A stretch of 34,086 bases of DNA from Stereocaulon alpinum (Eukaryota > Ascomycota > Lecanoromycetes > Lecanorales > Stereocaulaceae): NCBI GenBank assembly GCA_018257865.1, contig JAEUBA010000169.1, forward strand, positions 1-34,086, given 5' to 3'. The position numbers and the translations under genes are program-made. Position 1 is the first letter of the stretch; the number at the start of each line of letters is the position of its first letter. Below are positions 9,420 through 20,130 of this stretch, in pieces. The notes below the pieces were generated by a model. That model did not search any database, was not told the origin of the DNA, and saw only the letters and a list, made by a program, of their open reading frames with translations.

Positions 9420-11280
9420 AGCACTTCCAGTTCTACCTTAGGGGAGAGACGGCGCGTTATATCTAAAGTAATAAGTAGGTTTAAGGGGAAGGAGGTAGTT
9501 CCTATTTCTAAGGACGGAATTACTATTAGCGAAGGAGGGATAAAGTTACTCACCCCTACTAAGTTCTCTAGTAGGAAGGGAGGATTAAATACGTTTCTTC
9601 GATAAATTAACCTATATATAGTATTTAACGTATTAAGCTTCTATACCGTAAAGGCTAGGAACGTATTTTACTTATTATACCTTAAAGGTAATACGGCAGT
9701 AGTACTTTAACCCTAGTTAGAAGAATATCTCTTAATCTAGAACCCTAATATAATAGAGGATAACTCTTTAAAGATTATCTCTAATAAGATATATATTAGG
9801 AACCTATTAAGGTTCTATTTTAGGGATAGTACTAAAGAGAGAAGGCTAGAATAAAAACTTATAGATCTCTAATAGAAGGGGCTAGCGATAGAATATATAG
9901 CGTAGTTTAGAGGAATTACTTATTAGCTTAAATAGTTAGAGGACGCTTAGGCCGCTGCGTATTAAAAAGGACTAAAGGATAAGGTTAAGGATAAGCTTAC
10001 CTGCTCTAATAATATTAGAAACTTTATATAATTAGTATCTAAGGTCTACTCTATTAATAATAGGCTGTATAAAAGAAAGATAGAATAGAAGTCTTTAGGC
10101 CTAGTTACTAGGTTTAGGAGAAAAGAAAATATTTCGGCTATAAAAGCGAAATTCTCTGGGAAACCTTATAAGGGAAAGAAGTAGAAGAAGGACCTATCTA
10201 ATATAGAATACTATAGATACTATAAGAAAGGATACTATTAGAATAAGTACCCCCGATAAGAGTAGGTAGCTATAGTAGGGGATATAAGCCCCGACTATAA
10301 TAAATAGGAGTAGCCGGAATAACTAGTATAGTTAACTAATAGGGAGTATAACTACTTAAGTTAGACGGCTTACTATAATAATTTATACCGAATATATCTT
10401 AGTAAAAAGGACGGATTAGGGTAGTACCCCTAAAAACTTAGATATTAGGTGTCTATAGTAAATAGTAAAGAATACTTTAGTAAGGATTAGATTAATAATC
10501 CCCGCTAGGAACTATCCTTAGGGAGCGAGTTAGGAGAGCTTATAGAGGGAGAAGCCTTATTAGATAATAAAACCCTTAACAGAATTAAGGCTTTAAGGTT
10601 AGATACCTAAAGGACTTAAGAAGAACTGCTAGAATCCTATTAATAGCGACTAAAGTACGTAGAATAGTAAGTAACTAATCTTTATAATAAGCTAGATAAA
10701 GCCGACGAATACGCTAAGAAAGTTACGTCAGAGTTCCTAATATAAGTATTAATAATATTAATAAGTTATGAGGAAAGAGAGAACCTCGCGAAATATAGGA
10801 ATAGGTTAGCGTTAATTATTAAATTTACAGAATTCTTCTAGAAAATAACTAAAGCGGGGATAAAGGAAGGACTTAAAGCGTTTAAGGCCTTAATAGCCTA
10901 AAAGATCTAAGAAGTATTATAAGGGGATAAGTATATAGACCTAAGGAATATAATCTATTAAAGAGTTCCCCTAAGATTAAGATTCTTAAAAGACGGGAGT
11001 ATTTTACTACCCGACTAGAGGCTTATTCTATATAAAGTCTAACTAACTATATAGGCTCTAGAATAAAAAGTTAAGAGCCTCCTAAAATATAGGGAGAAGA
11101 TTCCTATCGACTAGTTTATTAGAGATAAGGCTGAGCTGCACGCTTTAGTTATAAAACACTTATCCTTAAAAAACTAGGAAGTTCCCTAGCAGAAGGGCCA
11201 CCTAAAGGAACTAGCTGAAAGGCCGAATAAGTTACCTCAGCCGAATTATCTAATAATATTAGGTTCCGGTTTTAGGTAAA
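9420..11280 (+). pseudogene. E1 Gag with zinc knuckle and C-terminal extension
   Basis: This would be the particle protein. One frame reads KLLTPTKFSSRKGG (9543 onward), INLYIVFNVLSFYTVKARNV and LIDLQQKGLAIEYIAQFRGI (stops shown as Q), the shape of a Ty3-type capsid. The zinc knuckle at 10209-10250 keeps CX2CX4HX4C spacing, but all three Cys and the His are Tyr, as expected from TGY to TAY and CAY to TAY. The same frame continues for about 1 kb with charged, Gln- and Leu-rich sequence of unknown role. Protease begins in another frame near 11285, so translation would need a frameshift there. Start codon not identified. Confidence 0.85.
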
Positions 11281-11284
11281 GGTT

Positions 11285-14200
11285 GATAGTATTCCGGTAA
11301 GGGTTATTATCGATAGTAGATTAAGTAAGGATTTAATTAAACTAAGTTTCGTAAGGAAATATAATTTGCCTATACAAAAACGCGAGCTATACGCGTTAAC
11401 GAACTTCGATAGATTAATAATAGGAACTATCGATAGGAGTACTAAAATACTTAACCTAAGAATAAGACGAAGATATAAGAAGTATACCTTTAATTTAGTA
11501 CTAGGAGGAGTCGATAATATTACTCTAGGAATCCTATAGCTAAGGAAAGCTAACCTAATAATAGGTTAGGGTTCTTAGGATATAATATTTATAGATAGTA
11601 TACCAAACAGAGTCCTACTAATCCGAGAATACGAATCTCTCTTAGTAGTAGTATAGACCTAGGAAGAGATAAAGGATAATTTTAAGTTAGGAAATATTAT
11701 AGTACTATAGAGTTAAGTTAGACTTATAAGCGAGACTACTACTACGAAAATCCTAAATAAATACGCGGAATTCGGAACTCTATTCTAGGAAGAAGGTATT
11801 AACGAAGCCCTTTCTAAGCACTAACTATAGGACTATAAGATTAAGTTAATCTTAGGTAAAGAACCTATAAAGAAGCTAATATACCCGCTATTATAAGATA
11901 AAGCAGTTGCTCTTACGAAGTATATTAAAGAGAATAAACGAAAGGGATTTATTTAGAAGTCTTAGTTACCTATAGGATACCCTATCCTATTTATACCTAA
12001 ATTAGGTGGAGAATTACGTCTATATATAGATTATAGAGTACTTAACGATATAACTATAAAGAATAGCTACCTATTACTATTAATAGGAGAACTTTAAGAT
12101 AAACTCTAAGGTAAGAAATAGTTTACTAAGTTCGATATTCTAGGAGTATTTAACCGAATACGTATAAAAAAAGGTAACGAGTAGAAGATAGCTTTCTGTA
12201 TAAGATAGGGTCTCTACGAATACCTTATAATACTATTCGGGTTAACGAACGCTCCTATAATATTTTAGGCATTTATCGATAATATACTAAAAGAACATCT
12301 AGACGACTTCGTCTTAGTATATATTAATAATATACTTATATACTCAGACACTTTTAAGGAGTACGTTAAGTAAGTACGGAAGGTACTAAAGAAGCTTAAG
12401 TAAGTAGGTTTACGCTTAAAGTTATTAAAGTACGAGTTTTACCAGAAAAGAGTTAAATTTCTGGGGTTTATTATTTCTGATAAGGGGATTAAGATAGACT
12501 TAGAAAAGGTAAAAAAGTATAGTTAAGTAGCCTATACCTATAAATAAGAAAGAAGTATAGTTATTTCTCGGTTTTGCGAATTTCTATCGAAAGTTTATTT
12601 ATAGATATTCGAAAACTGCTATACCTCTTACTAGCTTAACCTATAACGAAGTACTATTTACGTAGTCGAAGGACGTAGAGGCAGCCTTTAGGACTCTTTA
12701 GAAGTAGTTCGCTTCTAGTCTAATATTATATTAGTTTAACCTAGAGTCGCCTATTCAGCTCTATACTAATACCTCCGACGGAGTAATCGGAGCAGTAATT
12801 AGCTAACTATCTACGAACGATAGCCCTAATACGGGAAGAATAGGGAAAATAGGTATTACTTATTATTAGCACCCTATAGCCTTCTATAGCAGGAAGTTGC
12901 TAGACGCTGAAACCAGATATCTAATATACGATAAGGAATTACTTACTATTATAGATATATTTCGTATTTGGAAGGTTTATCTAGAAGGAACTAAGTACTA
13001 GGTTTAGGTCTTAATAGACTATAAGAACTTAATGTTCTTCCTATTAACTAAGGAGCTTAATAGACGTCTAGCTTAGTAGTACGAAGAGTTATCTATATTT
13101 AATTTTAGAATCGAATATATTAAGGGTAGCGAGAATAATACTATAGACGCACTCAGCAGAAGAGCTAATTATATATTAAATATTCCGCAAAGTTCTAGAA
13201 CGGTCCTAATATATAATAAAGATAGATTATTACGACCTAATACAGCCGGACTATATGTGGCGGCGATAATAACTATCGATAGTAAAGATTTAACTAAGAG
13301 GATACTAAAAGACTTATTAAAGGATAAAGTTACGTCTAAAATCTACGAAGACGTTAATAGCTATAACTTATTCGGCAAAATAGATTTAAGACTACTAACC
13401 TTTTAAGAACGGATTTATATCCCTATAGGTATTTGAGGAGAAATCTTTAGGATTTACTATAAAGTAGAGAGCTCCGGTAGATATTAGGGGATTAAGAAAA
13501 TGCTTAAGAAGATATCTCGTAACTTCTACTTCCCCTAGATACGAAAGTATATCGAGGATCGTATTAATAAATACGATATATATATTAGGATAAAGTATTC
13601 CTAATATAAGCCTTATAGAGAGTTAAAATCGCTAGTAATCCTAGATAGTCCGTAGAGAAGTATTACGTAGGATTTCGTTATTAAACTCCTAAAGTCGAAG
13701 GAGCGACTAATAGGTATATACTACGATACGATCTTAGTAATTAATAACTAACTAACTAAGATAGCGTACTTCGTACTATATAAGGAAGTATCGAACGCTG
13801 AGGATCTAGCGTACGCGTTCTTACGAATAGTAGTAGCTAACTATAGGCTTTCTAAAGAGATTATCTTAGATAGAGATAAACTCTTCACCTCTAAGTTTTA
13901 GAGATCGTTAATAGATATAATAGGAATTAAGACGAAGATAAGTATAGCGTTTCACCCGCAGATAGATAGTTAGACGGAAAGAACTAATTAAATACTAGAA
14001 TAATATCTTCGGTGCTATATTAACTACCGATAAGATAATTAGGTATCCTATCTACTAGTAGTATAGCTGGTATATAACGGATTAATATCTAACCTAATAG
14101 GTATAATACTATTTCGAGCTAATTATAGGTTCGAACTACGTATAACCTTATTACCGAAGGGAATTAAACTAAAGGTATAGAAGGTAACTATTACTACTAA

Positions 14201-14715
14201 AGAAATAGTAAGAGTATATTAAGAACTATAGAAGGACTTATAGTTCCTAAGTAACCGCTTAGCGATATATTATAATTAAAAACGTTCGATAGGACCGAAT
14301 ATTTCTAAAGGGGATAAGGTATATCTTCTTCGCAGAAATTTTAAAATAAATAGGCCTAGCGATAAGCTTAACTATACTAAGCTAGGACCGTTCCTCGTAA
14401 AGGAACGTAAAGGGGATATAAACTATATACTAAACCTTCTATAACTAATAAGGAAGTACCTAGTATTCTATATATTACTACTTAAGAAAGTAGACCTTAA
14501 GACGCTGCTACGAACCTTACTATTCCTCCTAGATTAGGACGACGAGGAGTATAATATTAAAGAAATTCTAGATTACTAGGTAATTAAGGGAAAAAAGAGG
14601 TACCTAATTAAGTAGTTAGACTATAATTATTTAGAGAATACGTAGGAATTACTATCTACGCTTAACTACCCTAAGAAGCTGGAGCAGTTCTAGAAACGAA
14701 ATCCGCAGTTAAGGG
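11285..14715 (+). pseudogene. E1 Pol: protease, RT, RNase H, integrase, chromodomain
   Basis: Domain order is that of Ty3/gypsy chromoviruses. The protease motif is DSR instead of DSG (11312-11320). RT spans about 11960-12560, with the YVDD box changed to YINN (12320-12331). An extra A in a run of six at 12511-12516 shifts the frame; after it the RT end reads LFLGFANFYRKFIYRYS in frame with the rest. RNase H follows (YTNTSDGVIGAVIS; first Asp now Asn, 12768-12770). In integrase the first Asp is Asn (13746-13748), while the second Asp (13869-13871) and the Glu (13977-13979) are kept. The chromodomain at about 14544-14700 reads YNIKEILDY, then GKKRYLIKQLDY. Stops are TAG/TAA. Confidence 0.92.
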
Positions 14716-14734
14716 ATCCTACTTAGAAAAGTTA

Positions 14735-15180
14735 ATCTTACCTACGTTAAAGGATAATAGGTTATTTAGGACTTTAGAAGTAGTAGCTTCCTTATCCTTT
14801 TCCTCTTCCTTCTTAAGGAACTTAATATTCCTTACCTTTTATTAGACTATTTTCGCTTAGTCCGCCTCGATCCTTTAAATTTATTTACGTAGGCGAGAAA
14901 GCTTTATAAAAGCTTTATCCTCCTCGCTATATAATTTAATACGCTACTCCTCTATCCGTTTCTACTTAGGAATATTAAGTAGAGATAGCTTATACTTATT
15001 ACTACTATAAATATACTTAATATACTAATTAGATACTTCCCCCGTATAATAAAGAAGACCTAAGTTAGCGTACTAGGTATAGAAGCGTTTTAATAAGGAA
15101 GCTATCCCAAGTTTTAGGACTAGCTAATAATAACGAGTAAGGGAATTCGTTAGCTTCTTAATCCTTAGTATAAGGAAGAA
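14735..15180 (-). pseudogene. E1 antisense coiled-coil frame between chromodomain and 3' LTR
   Basis: On the strand opposite to gag-pol, about 148 codons stay in one frame. The only stops are TAG/TAA, at places where Gln or Trp would fit. The first part reads KKLTNSLTRYY and ANLGLLYYTGEVSN. The second is heptad-like and highly charged (RIKLYSEEDKAFIKLSRLRK, then KVRNIKFLKKEEEKDKEA), which suggests a coiled coil. It fills most of the 500 bp between the end of Pol and the polypurine tract. E0 and E2 have antisense frames in the same place. I do not recognise the protein; a host-derived insert is an alternative. Confidence 0.6.
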
Positions 15181-15220
15181 ATACTTAAGTTATTAAGTTA
15201 CTTTCGGGACGAAAATAACT

Positions 15221-15234
15221 AAATAAGGGGATCG
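15221..15234 (+). promoter_or_regulatory. E1 polypurine tract
   Basis: The purine-rich aaataaggggatcg abuts the 3' LTR start at 15235, the position for plus-strand priming. It supports plus orientation of E1. Confidence 0.7.
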
Positions 15235-15591
15235 TATTACAGGTAACCCCGTAAGGTTACGGGCAAAGCACGTAATAGGGTTAGTAGGTAAAGGATACTT
15301 AGGAGAGGACCTAGTAATATAAGTAATCTAGGATATATTAGGCAGATTATAAAGTAATATAGTAGATATAGGACTAAATCACCTAGATTATATTAGGGCT
15401 TAGTATAATTAAAGTGAATATATAAGGAAGGGTTTTCCTTTAGCAGAATATTTTCTTATCTCCTTATATTCAACTTATATAATAGAGAGGAGTCTTAGCT
15501 AAAGATAATTTAACGACTATCTATCTCTATTACCTTCTAGTGCTTAATACACTGTGTGATTTACCCGTAGGAGTTAAACTACCCCGTTATA
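15235..15591 (+). repeat. E1 3' LTR
   Basis: 357 bp, the same length as the 5' LTR. It starts tattacaggt (TG changed to TA) and ends ccccgttata. It is followed by the TSD cttct at 15592-15596. Confidence 0.95.
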
Positions 15592-15651
15592 CTTCTATTC
15601 TTATATATTTACTTTAGGGGGGAGCTAACCCTTTAGCTTATAATTATAGTT

Positions 15652-16140
15652 ATACGGTACTACTTATACTAAAGGCTCGCCTAGCTACTTAAATAGGGGC
15701 TATCCTTTTCTAAAATATACCTTTTAATTTATAACTTAATATATCCTTCTCTTAGTCCTATATACCTATAACCCTAGCCTTCCCCTAAGATAGACTACGC
15801 GTTAGTCTTAACTAGTAGATATATATTAAGTATACGTAGATATTAGATTTTTTAAATTAATAGCTATAGTAGGTATTACCTATACTCTTTACTTATTAAG
15901 CTAAGATACTATACCTAATACTAATTCTTACTATTTAGTCTCGATCGTAGAGGAGGTATAATAGTTATAGTAGAGTTAGGGTAGGTATTATTATATTACC
16001 TAAAAAACTTTATACGGAGTTCTTAGTAACTATACGACGTCTTAATATTATTTAACCTATAATATATTAGGGGAGATATCTTAGCTCTAAATAGGTATTT
16101 AGGTTCGTAGCTAGTACTGCGTATAGGTATATCTCTATCG
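15652..16140 (+). repeat. Second copy of the E0 segment 1-488, truncated
   Basis: It matches bases 1-488 with transitions and one 1-bp indel. It ends exactly where a minus-oriented LTR begins (16141), whereas copy 1 continues into integrase. So this was another E0-family pol, broken by an LTR insertion. Bases 15597-15651 before it are the right flank of E1 and show no recognisable feature. Confidence 0.85.
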
Positions 16141-16449
16141 TATAACGGGGTGGTTTAACTCCTGCGGGTAAATCATATAGTATATTAAGTACTAGAAGGT
16201 AACGGAGATAGATAGTCGTTAAATTATCTTCAGCTAAGACTCCTCTCTATTATATAAGTTAAATATAAGGAGATAAGAAATATTCTACTAAAGGAAAACC
16301 CTTCCTTATATATTTAAGGGAGGAACCCTATACTCCTCTAGATTATATTAATCGCACTCTGCGACTATAGCGACTATTACGACTAGTCGCTAGGGGCGTA
16401 GCGGTCGCGCCCTACGATTACTACGACTACCGCGACTAGTTACCTAACA
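16141..16449 (-). repeat. Minus-oriented 309-bp LTR, tandem copy A
   Basis: Read on the plus strand it starts tataacgggg and ends ttacctaaca, that is TGTTAGGTAA...CCCCGTTATA on the minus strand. Its first 176 bp match the reverse complement of the E1 LTR end (9211-9386), so the two are related LTR families. The remainder (U3) is different and rich in cgacta-type repeats and the palindrome gactagtc. It is followed by the 9-bp gcggtccct. Confidence 0.85.
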
Positions 16450-16458
16450 GCGGTCCCT

Positions 16459-16767
16459 TATAACGGGGGGTTTAACTCCTACGGGTAAATCACATAGTGT
16501 ATTAAGCACTAGAAGGTAATAGAGATAGGTAGTTATTAAATTATCTTTAGCTAAGACTCCTCTCTATTATATAAGTTAAATATAAGGAGATAAGAAAATA
16601 TTCTACTAAAGGAAAACCCTTCCTTATATATTTAAGGGAGGAACCTAATATTCCTCTAGGTCGCCTTAATTATACCCTATAACTATTATAACTATTACGA
16701 CTAGTCGCCCTAAGTATAGTAGTCGCGTATTATAATTACTATAATTACTATAACTAGTTACCTAATA
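16459..16767 (-). repeat. Minus-oriented 309-bp LTR, tandem copy B
   Basis: Same length and ends as copy A (tataacgggg to ttacctaata), with transition differences only where I compared them. It is followed by gtagtcctt (16768-16776), which is copy A's gcggtccct after C to T and G to A. On the minus strand these 9 bases (aaggactac) sit just before the LTR start, where a polypurine tract belongs. So B looks like the 3' LTR of a minus-strand element extending to the right. The unit LTR plus 9 bp is a 318-bp tandem duplication. Confidence 0.8.
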
Positions 16768-16776
16768 GTAGTCCTT

Positions 16777-17039
16777 AGACTACTTTATCTAGTATATTCC
16801 TTATTATACTTAGACCTATAATACTATCCCCTTATTAAGGAATCTTCGTCCTAAAGAAACCTTACTTCCTTAATATCCCTTATACTATCTAACCGTTAAT
16901 AATAACTTATAGATTATATTTCCTAGGTTAGCTTAGTAGCTATAGTATTATATCTAAGGTATACGCGTTCCTAAAAGGAATATTATATATCGTCTCTTTC
17001 TTTTAAGTATATAGAGTATATTCGTTTAGGTAGGAGCTA
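16777..17039. other. No gene seen between the tandem LTRs and the coiled-coil frame
   Basis: RIP-saturated sequence with no clear frame. It would be the 3' end of the minus-strand element that owns LTR B. Confidence 0.4.
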
Positions 17040-17830
17040 TTAACCTACTAAACCTATTATATATTTCGATAGTATTAACCGCGTAATAGCTAAATTAGAG
17101 AAAGAAGAGGAAGAAGTAGAAGCGGCTATAGACGTAGCTATAAAGCTTCTAGTTTCTAAGAAATAAAAATTAAAGCGTATATATACCTAACGTCGTTTCC
17201 TTAAAGAGCGTAAACAGAAACTCTTTAATAAAGGACTTTTAGATATAGAGGACTTAGAGAGGCTAGAGGAACTAGAGAAGGTATAGGAGGTAGATATAAG
17301 GCGGAAGGCGAATATTAGTGCTGGGCCTAGTATACTTAGTAGGTTTCTAGTATATTAGGCGAAGTTCCTAGTACGCTTAGTAAGCGGGCTTAGCTAGGGA
17401 CTTAAAGAATCGCGTATACCTTAAATTCCTTCTTACCTCCTTAGTTATTAGCTCTACTAGTAATCTATAAGTTATACTCGCACTTACCTATCTATTAAAC
17501 CTATAATAGTAATTATATACCTAGCCGCTACGTAGCTCTATATAAAAGAGGACTTACTACCTTATAGTTCTAATAACTCCGTTCGCACGGAGCTACCTAG
17601 TTAGTAATAGTAAGTATAACCTAGGAGTCCCTTATTAACCTATAAAGTTATAGTATTATACCGTAGGAAAGTACTACTAATATTATAACCTTATAAGAAG
17701 AGGTTATTAACCCTAAAGAAGCTATTAATATAGGAGGTACGTCCTCTAGCTATACTACTAGTAAGGGTAGTAACTAAAATAATAATATATCTCTAATTCT
17801 TATACTAGTAAGCGAAGACCCCCGCTTAAT
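17040..17830 (+). pseudogene. Charged coiled-coil frame followed by a Pro/Thr/Gln-rich tail, unassigned
   Basis: A plus-strand frame reads KLEKEEEEVEAAIDVAIKLL, then RRFLKERKQKLFNKGLLDIE and LERLEELEKV: long Lys/Glu heptads typical of a coiled coil. It continues in frame into a low-complexity region with many Pro, Thr, Ser and Gln positions. Stops are TAG/TAA. It has two possible owners. It may be the N-terminal part of the plus-strand element H that follows in another frame at 17874. Or it may be the antisense gene of the minus-strand element ending in LTR B, the position and strand seen in E1 and E2. I cannot decide from sequence alone. Confidence 0.5.
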
Positions 17831-17873
17831 AGGTCTAACTTAAAAGTAATATTACTAACTTATACTACTTAAG

Positions 17874-18562
17874 GCTAAGAAGTAGGTAGCTATCGAAAAG
17901 CTTAAACTTACTAAATTTAAATATATATAAGGGTACTATTATAAGTATAGCGATAATTACTACTATAATATATCTTATAAGCGAGTAAGTATTACTAAGG
18001 TACCTAAGGCGTAGTACCTTACCTACTATAACTTAGTAGTTATATTTATTTAAGACTATAAGAATTATATTACCTCAGCCCCTTATAATAATTTCTATAT
18101 AGATAAGGAAAAGACTCGCTAGTCCTCCGCCTTTTTAGTAGATATAAAGAGGTAGACCTAGAGAAATATAAGAAATACTATACTACGCAGTACTAGTAAA
18201 CCTATATAGAAGGAGTATACCGACTAGTACTTAGATTAAGTTTATAACCTAATAGTTAGGTCCTATAATATAGGTTACTAGCTAGCTAGGGCGACTATAA
18301 GAGATATATAGATAATCGCGAACTTTAATAATTACCTTATAGCTCTATAGGTATAGAGGGATCGCCCTATAGAAGACTAAGAACGTATAGAGACCCTATA
18401 TAATAGAGTAGTCGAAAAGATCGCTTTAGAAGCTATAAAAGACGTACTCTAACCTACTACCTATACCTTACTACTACTATAGTACTAAGGTATTAAGTAG
18501 AGGTTACGAAAACTAAAGGAGCTACCTTTAACTAATAAGGCCTATACTAAGGAGAAGCCTAG
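17874..18562 (+). pseudogene. Element H coding frame, first part, upstream of the E2 insertion
   Basis: A plus-strand frame of about 230 codons reads SYKRVSITKVPKAQYLTYYN, DQVYNLIVRSYNIGYQLARA and RIETLYNRVVEKIALEAIKD, with stops only at TAG/TAA. At 18562 it is cut by E2. Deleting E2 and one copy of cctag joins KEKPS to KYNQLRIKSK in the same frame at 25534. Its position before a zinc-knuckle-like stretch and a protease makes Gag the likely identity, though I do not recognise the core. Confidence 0.6.
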
Positions 18563-18811
18563 TGTAAAGACTAGCGACGCCGGCTCTAAGCTGGCGCACT
18601 AAGGTATAAGAGACGTAAAGTTACTAGATTCAGGTATTAAGTAATAGACATAATTATATTACTTAGTAGTTAAGTGGTAGCAGAACTAATTTCTAAAGAT
18701 CCCCAAAATACGGGGGAGTCCTAAGTAGTAATACTATTACTAAGCCCCTAGACCCTAATTAATATTATTACGTTAGCGTAGCTATAACGCGTATATACTT
18801 AAGGGTTAATA
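18563..18811 (-). repeat. E2 3' LTR (left)
   Basis: 249 bp, tgtaaagact to gggttaata on the plus strand. It differs from the right LTR by transitions (ggtataagag versus ggtatgagag, taagtaatag versus taagcaatag) and is the more mutated copy. Confidence 0.95.
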
Positions 18812-18825
18812 GTATCCTCCCCTCT
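18812..18825 (-). promoter_or_regulatory. E2 polypurine tract
   Basis: The minus strand reads agaggggaggatac directly before the left LTR. This fixes the minus orientation of E2 independently of its coding frames. Confidence 0.75.
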
Positions 18826-19163
18826 AAGCCCTAGTCCCTAGGTGCTAAAGTATATAGAACAGACTGCTCGTTAAAAACCCTTCAAACCTAGTAGGAAACA
18901 TAAGGGAAAAGAGTTAACCTAAAGGCGACGTCGTTAAGGCGGCGCCTTATATATATAGAACATCATCCAACTATAATAACGCCCAAATCTATTATAATAT
19001 AAAAAGAACACGTAGCAGGCGTAGTAGTAACGCGTAGTTATTAACAAACATGATTAATTGCCAGCTGTGTTAGCGGGTAACAGCTGCGTTGTCGTATTAT
19101 TAGTTATTATTGTTTTAAATAGCTTTAACGTATAGCGACGTCGCAGCGACAACGACCTACGGG

Positions 19164-19206
19164 TATATAAATAATAACTTTCCCCCTAACTTCTCTCTCT
19201 TTACAA
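19164..19206 (+). promoter_or_regulatory. TATA box and CT-rich start region of the E2 antisense gene
   Basis: The sequence tatataaata at 19164-19173 is followed by a pyrimidine tract (tttccccctaacttctctct). That is the usual layout of a filamentous-fungal core promoter with a start site just downstream. It points along the plus strand, opposite to E2 gag-pol, towards the frame at 19563. Confidence 0.55.
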
Positions 19207-19327
19207 CTCCTAATATAACTCGTGCGTTCCCTAACATTAGCGTGCCTATATCGCAATTAATATTACTAATATAGTTAACAGTTCTTCTCGTTATAATAAT
19301 ATCTAAACATTCTCTTAAGATCGTATA

Positions 19328-19542
19328 TCGCTGTCGCGCAATCAGCGTATGTTATTAGCTACTAATATATTACTTACAGGTATAACTTATATACACACTT
19401 AATATTATACGTCGCTGTCGCGCAACCAGCGTATATTATTAGCTGCTAATATATTACTTATAGACACAATATATATACACACTTAATATTATACGTCGCT
19501 GTCGCGTAACCGGCGCGCATTACTAGCTGCTAACACTTACAG
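19328..19542 (+). repeat. Minisatellite, 84-bp unit, about 2.6 copies
   Basis: Units start with tcgctgtcgcg at 19328, 19412 and 19496, giving an 84-bp period. Each holds a block resembling a fungal intron end: agctgctaat or agctgctaac, then cttacag or its RIP form. Copy 1 has gtatgt at 19347-19352 and the partial third copy ends gctaacacttacag at 19529-19542. A 196-nt intron in the leader of the antisense gene is possible. Confidence 0.85.
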
Positions 19543-19562
19543 ACTATATTATCGATATACCT

Positions 19563-20130
19563 TTACCCTATAGGACTTATTTCTACACAGGGAATAACGA
19601 TTACGATCGCGGCGACGCTCCTCCCTATTAACGTTATAAGGATGGCTACTATAGGCTTAATCGTTATTATAAGGTATATTATTCTAATAGCTCTGCTACG
19701 TCGCCTCCTAATATATCTAGATCCCAGAGCTGTTTCGTTAGTCTATATAGCGATCAGTACGGCGTTATAGGCGCGAAGGCTAGACTTACTAAGTACGACG
19801 TAAGCGCAAGAAAATCGGGAAGCGTATTACCCAATAGCGAAAAGCGTAAGGCCAAACTATAGCGATAAGCAGGGCAGCTCCTATAATAATTACTAATCTC
19901 TAATAGGAACTTACGGCGGTGAGATAGCAGGTCGTAGAACTCAAGTAAACTATCGCTAACTAGCAGTTTAAGTTAGGAACCCTCTAACAAATAATTACTG
20001 AGTATACTGAGGAGATAGAGAGTCTCTAGTAATATATTAAGCTCTTAGAGGAGTAATTATACCGCTATACGTTAGCGTAGAGACGGCGTTAGGATATTCG
20101 TTTATTTTTTCCTTCTTCTTTTCTTCTACT
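19563..20130 (+). pseudogene. E2 antisense accessory gene with coiled-coil C-terminal half
   Basis: This lies on the strand opposite to E2 gag-pol, between the chromodomain and the 3' LTR. From 19563 one frame reads YFYTGNNDYDRGDAPPY and SRSQSCFVSLYSDQYGVIGA with a single TAA over about 90 codons. From about 19800 another frame takes over, basic at first (RRKRKKIGKRIT). It then shows heptad-like sequence with frequent stops at likely Gln codons (EYTEEIESL, then YIKLLEE). The change of frame could be a frameshift or an intron starting at gtaagc (19800). The basic stretch plus coiled coil recalls a bZIP-like layout, but that is only a resemblance. A promoter and leader repeat lie upstream. The product is unknown. 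Confidence 0.6.

Larger units (their letters stand above)
9030..15591 (+). mobile_element. E1: complete Ty3/gypsy chromovirus, 6562 bp, TSD cttct
   Basis: Two 357-bp LTRs bound the element, and cttct lies immediately outside each (9025-9029 and 15592-15596). The internal region has Gag, then protease, RT, RNase H, integrase and chromodomain in Ty3/gypsy order, then an antisense frame and a polypurine tract. It is structurally complete but dead: RIP stops occur throughout and catalytic residues are changed. The LTR differences I compared are transitions (cacagg versus tacggg, for example), so they measure RIP rather than age. It inserted into sequence that continues from 9029 to 15597. Confidence 0.96.

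Noticed and set aside
16141..16776. Two independent solo LTR insertions
   Set aside because: Neither LTR has matching 5-bp flanks, and both are followed by the same 9 bases, so a tandem duplication or LTR-PPT-LTR product fits better.
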